From assembly GCA_030248065.1 (NCBI GenBank), contig JASAMV010005931.1, forward strand, positions 27,091-91,090: DNA of 64,000 bases, read 5' to 3'. A model generated the notes under the pieces. That model had not been told where the DNA came from. It did no database searches and saw only the letters and a program-made list of their open reading frames with translations. The stretch is from Rhynchonema sp. JSB1_4 (Eukaryota; Nematoda; Chromadorea; Monhysterida; Xyalidae). Made by a program: the position numbers and the translations under genes. The first letter of the stretch is position 1. Every line of letters starts with the position of its first letter. This document shows, piece by piece, positions 12,001 to 24,400 of the stretch.

Positions 12001-12427
12001 TTCTTTTAAAACGGTATTTTATTGGTATTTTGGCTCTATCGGGTATCGGTTTATTTTCGAAGCATTGGGTATCGGCTTTTTTCATGAACTATCGGGTATT
12101 GGGTATCAGCACTTGCCAAGTAAGGGCTGTCGGGTATCGGCATTCCCGCCGATACCGATCCCGATTTGCGAGTACAAATTGGCCACTAACTGAATAATCG
12201 CATGACTTTTTTCGGCTTTGACCACCTGGACCAGACCAGCATATTGGTTAAGCTTGGAAGTTCATGTCGAACAGCCAAAATGACGTTGGAGACTAGTGAG
12301 CGTTTTGCATTGCAGACGTGTGGACAGCCGTGAGCTCGAACTGGCAGGCAGTCTGTTCGGCGTGTTCTGTGTGGTCGGTGTTGTGCTCGGATCGGCCGTG
12401 TCCTTCGGATTGGTCCATTTATTATAA
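9057..12427 (+). CDS. Equilibrative nucleoside transporter (SLC29/ENT family), complete
   Basis: Exons 9057-9146, 9420-9510, 9555-9750, 9873-9967, 10038-10088, 10154-10287, 10377-10478, 10593-10766, 11002-11110, 11181-11263, 11328-11527 and 12316-12427 give 478 codons plus stop; ENTs are usually about 450-480 residues. ENT proteins carry nucleosides and nucleobases down their gradient across the plasma or organelle membrane using 11 membrane helices. Family hallmarks seen: GLLPWNIFITAHK in helix 1 followed by YKLRN; RMVIGHV; QGSQLGMG; the CFLLFNVGDSIGR signature in exon 10; and the final AGSLFGVFCVVG helix. Exon 8 (about residues 254-311) is the large cytoplasmic loop, acidic (SDEEEDSNID). 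The ATG at 9057 starts directly before helix 1. Some donors are non-consensus (GTTAGT, GTTGG), as elsewhere in this window. The subfamily was not decided. Confidence 0.92.
11716..12175. mobile_element. GGGTATC-phrase repeat element in the last ENT intron
   Basis: The ends are complementary (left ACTTGCGAATAGGGATCGG at about 11719; right CCGATCCCGATTTGCGAGT at about 12155). The interior contains several short runs of the phrase ATCGGGTATCGG, pointing inward from both sides, around an AT-rich middle. It explains why this intron is 788 nt, much longer than the other ENT introns. Confidence 0.65.
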
Positions 12428-13728
12428 TCATTATTCAGATTTGTTGCAATATTCTTGTCATTATTCGGTGAGGTTTGAATCAAAAATGCGGCTCGATATT
12501 TAACGGGTAAAATAAATGGACAGAAGGACACAATCTCCAGATCTCCATGATAGCACATGAAATTGCTAGTTTGGTAAGTTGACTACTTTAAGAATGTTTG
12601 TTTGATTTTAGAACCTAAAATGGGTACTTTAGGCACTGCTGTTCTCAATTCGTTATTTGAGCTACTTATCCTAAACTACAAATCCCTGATTGAGTATCAC
12701 TGTGGTTCACATAAATGTCTGCCTACGGTTGTCTAACTCATAAATATTATTTGAAAGCACGTTTTCAATTGAATACTTCTTTGTCTCAACATTTGTGGAT
12801 TTTTAGAGAAATATTGCACGGGTAAAACGGCGGCGATGGTCTTCCGAGAAATCAAGGTTTACGTTTTTAGTCACATTTGAGTTTGAACATGTTTTGCAAA
12901 AGCTAAATTGTTCTAATTTTATTGCTGCTTATGAGCGATGTGTTTCATTTTCTTAATTCATCTGATGGGTATCTCACAAGCGTGGTTGAATTTAACAGTT
13001 AAAAACGTGTGTATCGAATTATTATCTTCTAAATTATCGAATAGCTGTCGATTAACGCTACTTAACTAAAAGGTTGTGGGCATACGTCTGATATTCTTGT
13101 GGTTCGGTGCGTTGAAATATGTTGTGAACGTTCTGGATAACAGTTTTGCATTGCATAACATACAAAAACGGCATAAAATTTATTCAATGCACTGCAAGCT
13201 TATTTTACTTCACGTGAATTACGGGTGATTCTGAACCTACCGTCCCGGTGTGGCCTCATGCCCGGGTTTCGCTGAATTTGAATGTGTTTACTGTGTACTG
13301 CAAAGTCTGTTTTTTTTCGTCAAAACAACTGCGCATTGCGCGCTGCAACGAAGTGGCACTCGTGATTTTTACACTCGTTGCGGCCAGGCACGCGTCTGTG
13401 TTTACTTCTGCTTTTTATAAATTGTGCATCGCTGCGCAAAATTTTATTTGCTCGTTCTGCTGTGCACGGTACATCTGTATGGTTGTTCTTTGTTACATAA
13501 TCCAGCACATTCTGGAAAAGAACAACGATTAGCTTCAACAGGGATGTGTGTCTCACTTTGTTAGCTTGGTGGGTGTGTGTATGAAATTTGAGAGTCTTCC
13601 TGGTCGTGTTTTGGTGCACTTTCAGACCAAGAAATTTGCCACTCCATTTAGCTCTTAAAATCTATTGGTGTTAATGTTTCAGCATGTTATAGCAGCCACA
13701 ATCAGCAAGCAGCACTGTGCGTACAGTC
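12428..13728. other. Intergenic stretch between ENT and the DMAC2-like gene
   Basis: AT-rich sequence with the ENT poly(A) signal at its left end. No phase-consistent exons were found. The promoter and 5' UTR of the downstream gene should lie in its right half. Confidence 0.5.
12511..12516 (+). promoter_or_regulatory. Candidate poly(A) signal of the ENT gene
   Basis: An exact AATAAA lies 84 nt after the ENT stop codon, on the sense strand. This position suits the 3' cleavage signal of the transcript. Confidence 0.5.
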
Positions 13729-14830
13729 ATGCTTCGCCTTCCATCTCTGCGTCGTTTCCTATTGCCACGCATCCACATCGGTGGCTATGCCCGACCACAA
13801 GGTGGTCTCTGGCAACTGGTCACATTGTACTGGTTCAACAGGTCGGTTACATCACGCAGTAGAACTGGGCGAGCAGTTGTAGCGATAGGATGGTTTTTGT
13901 CTGGACCGCTATATAATTCTCAGATATCGGCCCCGCTGGATTGCCACTTATGGTCCGGATGTGGCTGCAGCCAAATGGGTGATGCTCAATGGCGGCTCTG
14001 TGCGGTTAGTGGACGCGGATCTTCGGTTTCACTTTCAATGAAAATTCGCTCATCACATTTTGCATTCAGATTCAAATACGATCGCGAATATCTGTACGAC
14101 ATCGACGCATTAGCCGAAGCCGAGTCGCTCGAGGATTGGCACCACCAGCAGCTCGAGGTGATATGTGCCAGAAACTCGACCATCTACAGTCCCGGATTCA
14201 AGTTTCTGGGTTGGTCCGAATATTGTTAAAATTCAGGATATAGTGCAGATGATGACCTGATTAACAGTTTTTGTATGGTTTCAGAGCTTTGCGAGCACGT
14301 CAAGTCCGTTCATCTGATCAAATGTCTGAACGTGACTGACGCGTCGTTGAAGGCGCTCGCCGAGTACGTTGGTGACAATCTGCGAAAGTTGACCGTTGAA
14401 TGGTGCCCGATCACTGACAAGTCCATTCCGCATCTCGCTCAACTCAAGTACGTAAAATTTAAGCAATTTATTTAATTTAATTCAAGCGTAAAATTTACTG
14501 CAGCTTGACGAATGAAAGTGAATCGCTTCAATTTTATCTGTGCTCATTGAAGTAACGTGATGCTGAAGCAAAAACTTCACGCCGCTTTTTTGGCTCGATA
14601 TCTCTTGTTTGTCACATATTTTTGTCCCATCTGCGGGTCTGTAGTTGCAATCGAACGGTGGTGAATTGGTGCACAGGAATCTACGTACGCTGACCATCGC
14701 CAATTGTCCCCGAGTGAAGAACCCAAACGAAGCACTCGAACAACTGCGTGAAGCGTTGCCCAACTGTGATATCAAGTATGAATCGAGTCGCATTACGGAG
14801 GAGGATATGATGGCGGAGGAGACGAAATGA
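13729..14830 (+). CDS. DMAC2/DMAC2L (ATP synthase subunit s-like) mitochondrial protein, complete
   Basis: Exons 13729-13841, 13924-14004, 14070-14209, 14285-14451 and 14645-14830 give 228 residues. The family is mitochondrial and leucine-rich-repeat-like; in vertebrates DMAC2 helps assemble the distal membrane arm of complex I, and DMAC2L was described as coupling factor B of ATP synthase. The start MLRLPSLRRFLLPRIH is arginine-rich and amphipathic, as expected for a mitochondrial presequence. It is followed by the family's WGPD-like entry (ATYGPDVAAAKWVMLNGGS). Then come repeats: VKSVHLIKCLNVTD, LRKLTVEWCPITDKSIPHL, LRTLTIANCPRV, ending ALPNCDIKY. The fourth exon is taken to end at TAC|GTAAAA so that LAQLKY-LQSNGG stays in phase. 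DMAC2 and DMAC2L cannot be told apart by eye. Confidence 0.85.
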
Positions 14831-16351
14831 GGCGCAATGGTGAGCCAATTGGGTAGGTGCGGCTGATTGGATGGATTTGTCAATGAATTATTTGTGGAAA
14901 TCGTGTTGCAATAATCATGCTTGTTTCCACTTCCGACACTGCGGCTTATTGCCACTCAATGGCGGTCTTGCCTTCCGAAATACAATGGGGACAACTTTTG
15001 TCCTTCTGCTATTTGTCTGGTGTTGTATACATACAAAACAACTATTCCTCTATTGTAGCCATTTATTTTTCAGGCGTCCGGTCTGACTCGCGTTCGAAAT
15101 CAGTTAATCTACTCAACCGCACTGTGTGTTGTTGATCATTTTGTTGTCTGTTACCCTTTTTATCACCATTGTTATCAATGTTATGTTATTGATCCCCTTG
15201 AATTTGCTGTAAAGTAAAACTACGCCAACACGAGCCCGATTTCGGAGCTGGCAAAATGGTGAGACATTCATGACGTGGCTGCTGATTTGGGAAACGTTAC
15301 ACGTTGTGGCATACAACGCGGAGCATGATGATTTTCTCTTTCTTTGCGTTTTGCAAGTTCACCACCTCCGAAATCGGGCTCATGTTGGCGTAGTTTGCCT
15401 ATACATATATGAGACTTCTGTGAGTTGAGCGCGGTGTCTCGACGACAGTGGTCATTATTCACAGTGGCGTCGTTCCAGTGCTTGGAAGATCGCAGTCTTG
15501 ACAGCAAGATCAATAAGAGGAGCGGCCACTTTGTGACACCATATCCAACGGAATCTTGGTTTGCTTTTGTGTGGGTGTGCATTTCTCTACCGTTAGTCAG
15601 AAAGAATGTGCTGTTCTCAAATGCATAGTTTAAAAATGCTAGCATGTATTTTACGCCTGGCGTATTCTATCGTTTTCCTCTTGCAGTTTTCAATCATTAG
15701 TTCAAGAGACATACCTCAGCAAACGTTTTCAAACGTTTAGTTTCCGTGCAGATAGTTGAAGCTGTATTGTTATATGTTATTATCGGGAATCAAGGACGAG
15801 CCAGCGTTGGTTTCTGTTTCTGCAATTCGCAGAAGGACTTGATGTGCTTGAGCAACGAAAGTCATGTTTCGTGTATTTTTGTTGATTTTCAACCATGATG
15901 TTTGTACCAGTCTCGCAGTTACATGCTTGAAATTGCATTACCTTAGAGACGACAAATTACATTTTTGTTTTTGAATTGCATTAGAATATTTGCGTGATTA
16001 TTTTCTTTTTATGGCAGAGTTTTACTGGTTTCTTTGAGAGCTTTCCGGATTCGCAGTTTGTTGAAGTCTGGAAAGCGTATAAATGGCTGTCCAATCACCC
16101 AGATTTCAATACTGGTCCATCGTACATACGTATAAGCAAATATTTTCACAGAGAACTACTTTTTCTTGCTATGTATATGTCCATTTTGGAGCACGCCCTT
16201 CTTGTTACTCATGTGAAACATGAGAATTGAGTTCACAGAAAAATAAAATGAAAATCTATCGACCCAAGTCAGCTTTTATTTTATCAATCATTCATTTTGC
16301 ACTGAATATTCACGTCAGAAAATCTCTGAAGACACCAAGCATCGAAGCATC
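14831..16351. other. Intergenic stretch with one MITE
   Basis: Apart from the element at 15211-15402 I see no exon series. Sequence on both sides of the element is AT-rich with short open frames only. Confidence 0.5.
15211..15402. mobile_element. MITE family A (AAACTACGCCAACACGAGCC ends), copy 1
   Basis: The left end reads AAACTACGCCAACACGAGCC followed by CGATTTCGG, and the right end is the reverse complement. Internal landmarks shared by all copies are GTGAGACATTCATGACGTGG and a TTTTCTCTTTCT tract. Three more copies lie in this window (39955-40149, 54633-54829, 63526 to the edge). It is about 190 bp with no coding capacity. Confidence 0.85.
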
Positions 16352-18417
16352 ATGTCGTCACAAAAACCAGCCAAGTTATCGCAAATCGCCGTCAGCAACA
16401 GCAATGCGACCATGTGCAAACAGCATCAGTGCGCTCAGCATGGAGCCAGTGCCACACATGTCCGGATAAAATTGGGGTTTATTTTTGCAAAATTTGTACA
16501 AGTTCAATTACCCTTTTCAGTGCCAGCATCACAAACGAACCGAGGCCACTGAGGGACATAGAGGTATCCCATTGTGTATTGATACCGATACGGTACCACC
16601 ACGCAATGGCTCACAACCACCAGTTACCGTAACCCACCGTAGGCTACCGTAAAACGCACCGTATCGTCGAAACACTGGACGTGCCATGCGACTTTGTGCC
16701 GACGCTGCCGCCGGAGAAATTGTCCATGAAATACATCAAACTGTACGAATCACCGATTGAGCTGCCAAAATTGATCAGACAATTCGAGACCCGCACTGAT
16801 ATTGAGCAAATCGAATTTGGTTGGGGAATAATCCTGAGTACTGTTTTTGCCTGATTGTTGAAGTCGATTGAGACAATCTTCTTTTCCAGACGCGCCGGCC
16901 GATCCGCAGCACCCGAAGACCCTGCGTCGAGGAGCACGACATCGTGTTCGTTATGGTGAGTAGGGTTTGTCATTTTGCTATCATGTCAATCTGACCGACT
17001 TATTTGGATCACACAAAACACCAAAAATTGGGAATGACAACCAACGTGCCGACAACAAACACAGGTGCAATCGAAATCGGCGGTGCCGGTGGCGGGGTGC
17101 AACAATGCGAGATCATGACAGCCGCATTCCCACAACGACCAGTCGAACACGTCGACATCCCGCCGTATAGCGAACCACAGCGGGTACTGTATGGAGTGGT
17201 GCAGGACATTGGATATGTCAAGGTAGACAGGTGTCCGTGACTCGGTGATGTTTCACATGTACTATTGTATAAAAGAGGTATTGGTGTTGTTGTGCAGCGT
17301 TTCAGCATCGTCACGCCTCGACCACAACAAGTGTCGTCGTTGAGCACCATCGGTCAGCCATTCAGAGTCGGACATCGACATTTGCCGTCAATGCCGGTGC
17401 CAACAGTTTTTTCAGTTTTTCTACAATTTTAGGGCTGGGCTCGTTTATAGTTCATACCATATTTGGGAAAGAAATTCCATCGATCAGCAAAGTTGCTGCA
17501 TGTTAACGACTTACCAAATATATCAGTGGCTTGAAGATCAGCCAGCTTGGCTTGCTGATATTTCATCATTTTAACTGGTAAATGAACGAATCATGAGCTC
17601 ATCAAGCTGATTTTTCATACACAGGTGGTATCGTGGCGTGCGGCAGGTATGCAACATGCTCTCGATCACCCCCTGCCCTCCAACAAAGATGCCAAGCCGG
17701 CGACGTTGATCAGGGCCGATGGCAAGAAGAAAATCGTCAAAACAACCATTGTCATCGAGGCACAGGTGCCACTACGCGCGCCAAAATCTACAAGGAAACA
17801 TTCAGAATTATATCTAATGTCTAAATTCCACTTCAGAAACCATCGACCATTCGTATAGCGCCCGCGAGTCAGATCGAGCTTGACACGTTGGAGCCGACAC
17901 TGGAGTGCAATGTACAACACATCAAACTGCCGGACTTTGGCGAATTCGACCAGGACAATGAGGTCTGTGAAACATCAACTAACGTCGTCCTTGTGTGCGT
18001 CTGTTTCTTGTTATGTGAAGCATCAGCCGGCCAGTCTAGGCAACAGCGACAGTGCGTCGTGATGGTGACAGCGAGCCTGAATTCGATCGCAACGAGGCCT
18101 GGCGTCTGTTACTCGATGTCCCAACCGATCGTGTTCAAATCGTGCCCCGCGTTCCCGTCGGCGTCCCGAGTAAAATGGATTCCCATCAAGGTGTCCAAAA
18201 CGAGCTTCTGCGCGTTCTGCAGAAACGAAACGAGGCAAACCTGGCCGAAAGGGTGTGGAATGTTTCTGTGATGTTTCATTTTGTTATGTAATCGTTCAAA
18301 TCACAACCATATGTATGTATGTAATTAGCTGTTTTTCTGTTTGTTTGTCTGAACTGTTTTTGTCGTACTACATGTGGTCCGCAGAAATGGACAGATTACC
18401 CGCTTTTGGTCGCATAG
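16352..18417 (+). CDS. Unrecognised ten-exon gene
   Basis: Exons 16352-16459, 16521-16563, 16643-16819, 16890-16955, 17065-17222, 17298-17396, 17625-17765, 17837-17962, 18040-18252 and 18385-18417 form one 387-residue frame with all phases matching. I do not recognise the family. The N-terminus has close-spaced Cys/His residues (MCKQHQCAQH, then CQHHKR in exon 2) that could bind a metal. The middle reads like a folded domain (PPEKLSMKYIKLYESPIEL, VVQDIGYVKRFSIVTPRPQ, KKKIVKTTIVIEAQ). The C-terminal part is acidic (FGEFDQDNE, DGDSEPEF) followed by a helix-like NELLRVLQKRNEANLAER. Exons 3-9 are the most convincing. The first two exons, the frame of exon 4 and the 11-codon last exon are less sure, and the gene may instead continue into the exons at 19299-20745. 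Confidence 0.5.
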
Positions 18418-19298
18418 CCACCATCTGTGCGTGACCGACAAATTCATGTGGAACATCACAGGCGCGTCTTGACGACAGTTTGCCGGATGCAATTGGAATT
18501 AGCTGTCCGGTGCCAACGAGCACGCGAGCCACGCAGCCACGACACACGCACAGACACAGACACACCGAGATACAGAGATGCGGTTAGCCGACACGGTCGG
18601 GGTCGTCGAGGGGGGTGGTTGACGGGCATGACCGATGACAAGTTGTCAGACCCCGGTTGAGCTGAACTGAATGTTTTGAGTGCACACTGCACAGCAACAA
18701 CAATGGGCATGATAACAAATACTTGTGCGTGATGTACGTAAAATGCTTCAGTGGAATCGCAATTGGACCCGCTCAATCATCGACATCAGATCGTGCACGT
18801 GACTTCGTGTGAGAAATTCAGCAACACGAAACAACCGCGACACGCACAGTGTGACAAACAGAAACAGAATGAAACGGAGCAATGCGCTCAAATGAAGTGA
18901 CACATTTTTGAATGATACGAGTTATTGATCTACCACAAATCTCGTTTTAGTGTTGCGGTAAGCGGTCTATTTTATTCAGTAGGTATACATATGTAACAAT
19001 TTCTTGGAAAAAAATCAGACTGTGTAAGCTATGAATCTTTGTTTTTGATGATGCTGCAAGAAAGCTAATGTGGTGCCAGATGAATTTATTTGCGGCTGTA
19101 TATCTTTGGGGATTTTAACAAAATGGTTGAATAGAGAAATGATTCTGGATGCTTAACAGAGTGATTATACGGTTTGGCTGTGAAATAAAATTTACTGGTG
19201 AATTTACCTCGTTGGGCTAGACATGTATGTAGTTCAAGGTTGTTACGTCGAAAAGTTTTTGACTGAAATGTAAAATCAAAGCTTTTCTTTCACTGCAG
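18418..19298. other. Spacer or long intron
   Basis: It contains an ACACAGACACAGACAC low-complexity run near 18545 and one ATGGGCATGAT motif at 18703-18713, otherwise AT-rich sequence. No exon seen. If the genes on either side are one gene, this is an intron. Confidence 0.4.
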
Positions 19299-20745
19299 CA
19301 AAACATGATTCTACCTGATTCTAACAAGAAAATTCAAAGAACCGAACAATACGACCAGCTGTTGGACGCAAGCAAGATCTCGTTGTGTGAGAAAATGTGC
19401 GCATTGTGATTTGATCGACAGTGAGTTTTATGGCCAGCATACTTTTCTATTCGTACATTGTGAAGACTTAAAAACAAGAAATTTTTCAACCAACAAATTT
19501 TTCTCAGGTAACAAAAAACCTTATCGCCGTGATATGATAAATTACAGAACAGATCTTAGATTGCCACAGCACGTATATTTTTGATTTTTCGACTGAAGTT
19601 GATCTTGAGTTTGTCTACCACGTTGCAGCTCGAATCACGAGTCATACGAAAACGACGCAAATAAAGCTTGAAACAATTGGGACCTGTAGGTTCAGGTCAC
19701 GCGTGTGAATCGCAGTTGGTGTTCCCCGAATTTGGAGAATCTAAGTTGAAACATCGAGGAATCATGTATGTATATACATACTATGATTTCCAGCTTCCCT
19801 CGACAATCCTATTGCTGTCTGCAATGCTCTGCTGAAGCAACAATAGTGAAGAACATAAGATCCATGTTTTTGTTCGACGCGTGCTCTCAGTCTCAGGTAT
19901 GCATTGCAAAACGACTTAGCCAAATTGTTCATACTTGTGGTAAAAAAACTAAATCCCAATCCCAGGACTACAATCCCAGGACAATGGGCATTACCCACGC
20001 AACTTTCTGCACTGGATACGTATGGAGCCCTATGGCCGAGCAGAAAACTGAAACCTTTGATTGTTCAAAATTCAATTCGGCTGTCTGCAGTTGCAGTTAA
20101 GTGAAGTTGAAGAAGCGCTTCGATCGGGACATGTGGCATACACATGCCACTTCGACAGTACTTCGTTGTTGCACTGGCAGCCGTAAGTGGATGCAATCAT
20201 TGATAATAATTGACCGACACAATGTTGCATGTTCGGTTTGCAGCTGATTTCATGTAGCGTGTCAGAAGTGTACTGGCTCACAAACACAGCTGTCACACAA
20301 ACAGCAACGCCGATTCCGCTGTCCTGGCAAGACAGGTCGAACGCTGTCAAATTCCCTGATGAGGTAAGAAACGTAAAAAAACTTTTCCAGTTTGACAACA
20401 CGGAGCTCGTGTGCTAACCCGCCCAGATTATGTCGAAAGTCTATAGTGTTGTAAGTACTGGTGGTGTAATAGTACCGAAAATTTCCACATCTTCGAGGGG
20501 CCGCTGTTTTTGCCCCGGCTACTTTTTTTCCACCGCTGTTTTGTCCGCCGCACCTCCTCGATGGGACATGAACCACATTCTTCAATCGTTCAAATTGATG
20601 CAAGATTAAACAGCTGCTGCAGACGTCTTCTGAAACATCAGCAGCACGCAGGGTCAACAACACGTCGACAAGCACAACTGATTCACGAAGACGACATGTA
20701 CCAATCAGTTTGAAAGTCTTCTTCAATAGTGAGGAACTTCTGTGA
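19299..20745 (+). CDS. 3' part of an unrecognised gene
   Basis: Exons 20097-20182, 20258-20363, 20427-20450 and 20614-20745 join in phase and end at a stop. They encode LSEVEEALRSGHVAYT, then VSEVYWLTNTAVTQT, the microexon IMSKVYSV, and a Ser/Thr/Arg-rich tail ending SLKVFFNSEELL. An upstream candidate exon at 19299-19384 (NKKIQRTEQYDQLLDASK) is coding-like but does not join 20097 directly in phase, so at least one exon is missing between them. Donors are good (GTAAGT at 20183 and 20451, GTAAGA at 20364). No family recognised. It may be the distal part of the gene that starts at 16352. The long open frame on the opposite strand here is taken as a shadow. Confidence 0.4.
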
Positions 20746-21341
20746 TCGGCAGCATTACGTTTTTGCAATTTCGTTCGCATTAATCCGACGTTTTTGATAC
20801 CCACATGGTCACGACTTCATTTTCGTCTTTCTTTACAAAATGACAACAACAAAATTGAGATATCGTTTTGCGTGATCTTCGAAAAAAAAGCTGAAACACA
20901 ACAACATGGCATACGGTCATAGCATCGTAGATCGCAAAAGATATGAAACGTGAAAAGAAAGTGATATATATCTGGATAGGGTGGTTGAAAAAGAATCAAA
21001 AAAGAAAAATATCATCCACATACCGTTTACAACGTGCACAGCGTATGCTAGCGTACGTTTTGAACATGATAGAATACACAATACATGCTTTCGAGAAAAG
21101 GCTTTACACCACAGGTCACAAAGTAACAGAAAAACTAGTGAAACATTACTAGGCAACTAGACAACAGTAAACAAAACGAAACATAAATTAAATCTGTACA
21201 TAACCCAAAAATTACTTTGGTTTCGAGCACCATAATTGGAACGTTCGCATATCGGCGGAAATGTTGGAATATTGCGACGTAACGAATGAATGGAAGCAAA
21301 AAGCAGTACGCTGGTTGAGGACGAAATGTGTATGCGGTGAG

Positions 21342-21347
21342 TTTATT
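21342..21347 (-). promoter_or_regulatory. Candidate poly(A) signal of the Argonaute gene
   Basis: AATAAA on the minus strand, about 65 nt past the Argonaute stop codon at 21413. Confidence 0.45.
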
Positions 21348-21412
21348 GATGTAAATCAGCCAAAAAATTAATGATACGTCACGAAACAGTGTCCCCTGGA
21401 GCATTGGAGCAT

Positions 21413-24400
21413 TTAACCGAAATACGCCAGTTTCTTGACAGCCTGATGCACTCGCACGCAATCAGCTAATGTTTCATCGGATCGACTGGAGCCTTCGCGT
21501 GTTGCACTGTCACGATCGGTGGCACCGTGCGAACTGGACGATCGACTGAAACATTACCTTAGGTCGGGTTGCGCGTGAAAATCAGGATTACTTTTGTGGC
21601 TGGTTTTTGATTGCAAACATGCGCTATAATAAATACCAGCTGAGAGACGAGGTGGGGTGAGGTGATAGTGAAGTGACTTGATTATCACGTTGAATTGCTC
21701 TGTTTCGTGTATTCGATAGCTTGCGAGAATGTGGGTGTTGGCTAAGTGAACAACGCTGCGATTCTAATTTGTGTTTGGCGAAATAAAATAAAGATCGGGA
21801 AATCGCGCTGTTTAGAGAAAGTTACAGTTTCACGCATGCATGCACACTGCACAACAAATCAACGGCTTACCCATCTGTTTGTTTCCGCGAACTGTAAATG
21901 TTCCAACAGGATAAAATTTTGGAGAAAAAACATAGATCTAAGCGCGAACGGGACACAACAATGAGTCGGACGAAATGAGTCAGACGAAACTCAAACAAGT
22001 CAATTTGGCAGGACTTACAAGTTACGTTAGGCAGTCGGACTGTTCCAGAGCGTGGCAAGGATTCTGACTGGTCTCATCTTTGTCATCATGCCCATCGGTG
22101 AAGTACCAGAGGAAGGTAAGCGACGTATAGTTATGTTGTGTTCAAACATGGATCACTTACTACAACGCATCGTAGTGCACTCTGGCGCGTGTGCACGCCT
22201 TGTCAGCCAGATAGACGGGTGCGGGTATGCCCACGGATCGGTTGCATCTGCCGTACACATGACACAGCTTGTAGGACAACATCTGCAGCTCGTCTGCTGT
22301 CGAGTTCGAGTCGTCGTGCAGCACACAGTAGTGCGCGGGACGGGACGTGCCCTGCAACATTTGCATTGGATTATGTCTGGGTGATTAAGTTTGGCAAGAT
22401 CTGCGCTCCCAAACAGAATGATGAGCGCAGCGCAACAACACCAAGGGTGGACACTCACAAGAATGCCAGCATGTGAGCAGAGATAGTAGTCGAAGTAGTT
22501 GGGTGAGACGACAGCCGTGTCGACAACGGTGCCAGCTGGGATGTTGCCCGCTCGACCCTGTTCGTCGCCCTTGTTCGCGCAGAAGAATCGAGTGTGATGA
22601 CGTTTTTGGACGACGATGTAGGTGATTGACGGGCGATAGTTGTCGTCCAGTTGACGGCATGCCGCCAGCACACTCCCCATCTCTTCGCGCAGCACCTGCA
22701 GGCATATGTGAAGTGTATTGTGACATGATAGGGAATCATAATTTTGTGTTCCTAAGGTTGACGATAAATTGTGTATACCAAAATATCGTTCTTCACGGTA
22801 TGGAAGGTATCATTGTGTAGAGTTTCACTGAGGGTACGGTGTTCTGGCCGGCTGATGTTTCACAAAAAGAATTATCTTGAAGACGCACTTTGACGAATTC
22901 CCCCTCGGACACTCCGTCCCTGAACACAATGATTCGACCGGGCTTGTTCTCGGACACGCGATAGAACTCCATTATACGATCTTGGATCTGGTCACGCATG
23001 TAGATCACATGCTCGCGACGATTGCGTTGGATCTGCAACGTGCACCTGATGTTTCCAAAAATACGTATGTAGTTACTCTCTACATTGATAGCACATGACC
23101 ATCAGAGCTGCACAGTGTACCACCCATAGGAGATCACATGTTTCTTGTTGTTTCAAATCCATCAAGCTACAACTGACATCTCGTAAAAATCCGAAAACGC
23201 ACCTTGATTGACGCAGCCCATTTGGACGCTCCTATGTCAATATTGCCAATAATGGACGCAATGGACGGTCCCTTATCGAATGGGCCCGGATGGGTGACGT
23301 CCACGCCGAGGAATAGAGTCGGACATTTTGGGTTGGTGAATTTGCCAAATCTGAGTAATGTTGATTAATGTTGTGATCAAGATCGATGGATCGATTGTAG
23401 CGAATGCTCACATTTCATCCGCCTCAATCGCGTTGTTCACTCCGCCCATTTTCATGTTGATCTTCAGGCACACGTTGAATGCCGTTGCGTTCGGTTCACC
23501 GGGCCGACCTGTCACATTGAATGGCCTTGATGAATCAGGCTGCGAGACAACAATTAGGGACATCCATCACAATGTGCGCAAGGTGCCACCCACCTCTGAG
23601 CGATGTTTCAACGTTCTTGCGCAGTATGCATTGGGTGATAATTCCGTGCTCAACGTCGCCGCCGCGTTTGATCAGATCTGACAAGATGATTTTCGTCAGA
23701 TTTTTAAGTCAACTTGCCACCCTCGTCGTTATCATGCCCATTCGAGGCGTACATTTGCAGGATAAGCTTGAAAGGACGCATTCTAAAGTAGAGGCCGGCC
23801 AATGTCGGGTGCCGCCATGCAAAAAAGTATTGATGTCGGGTTTTGATACCCTCAGAATTTTCTCTGACATGTCCAGTGTCAGTTGTCGGGTGTCGGGCCC
23901 AAAAAGTGTAGTTGTCGGGTGTCACGTACCCCCTATCCCTATTCTAGAGTATCACCACACTCACTGTACACATCGGGGATGCGATCGGGCATGACGACCA
24001 GCACAAAGTTCAGTCGTTTCTCCTTGAAGGTTGGTGATTGGACGGTTTTGAACAACTGCGGTATTTCCTCGGCCGTTTTGACGCGAACGCACGTTATGCA
24101 TTTCTCCATTCTGACACCATACCGACCCAGCCAGGCGGGCAGTTGGCCACAGAACTCCCTGCGAACGCACAACTGACATCATATATTTAATGAACGGTTT
24201 GTTCTATTTTGTGATCCTGCTATAATTTCACTGGAATTCCAGTCAACTTACTTGAGCTGATTATTAATCCAAGCTTCATCATTTGGCGTTGCCAGACAAC
24301 ACGCGGCCACAACCCATCGAATCGGCTCGTCAGGTGTTTTGTGGAACGCGGCAGTCTGACGCCACCCACCTTTATAAATCGGGGATTTTAGACCATTAAA

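Noticed and set aside
20262..20804. 180-codon minus-strand frame
   Set aside because: The plus strand gives spliced exons with good donors over the same bases; the minus frame has no family match and no splice context.
23602..23610. GATGTTTCA as a piRNA-type motif
   Set aside because: It lies in a conserved Argonaute exon (antisense to KNVETS), so its presence is explained by coding sequence.
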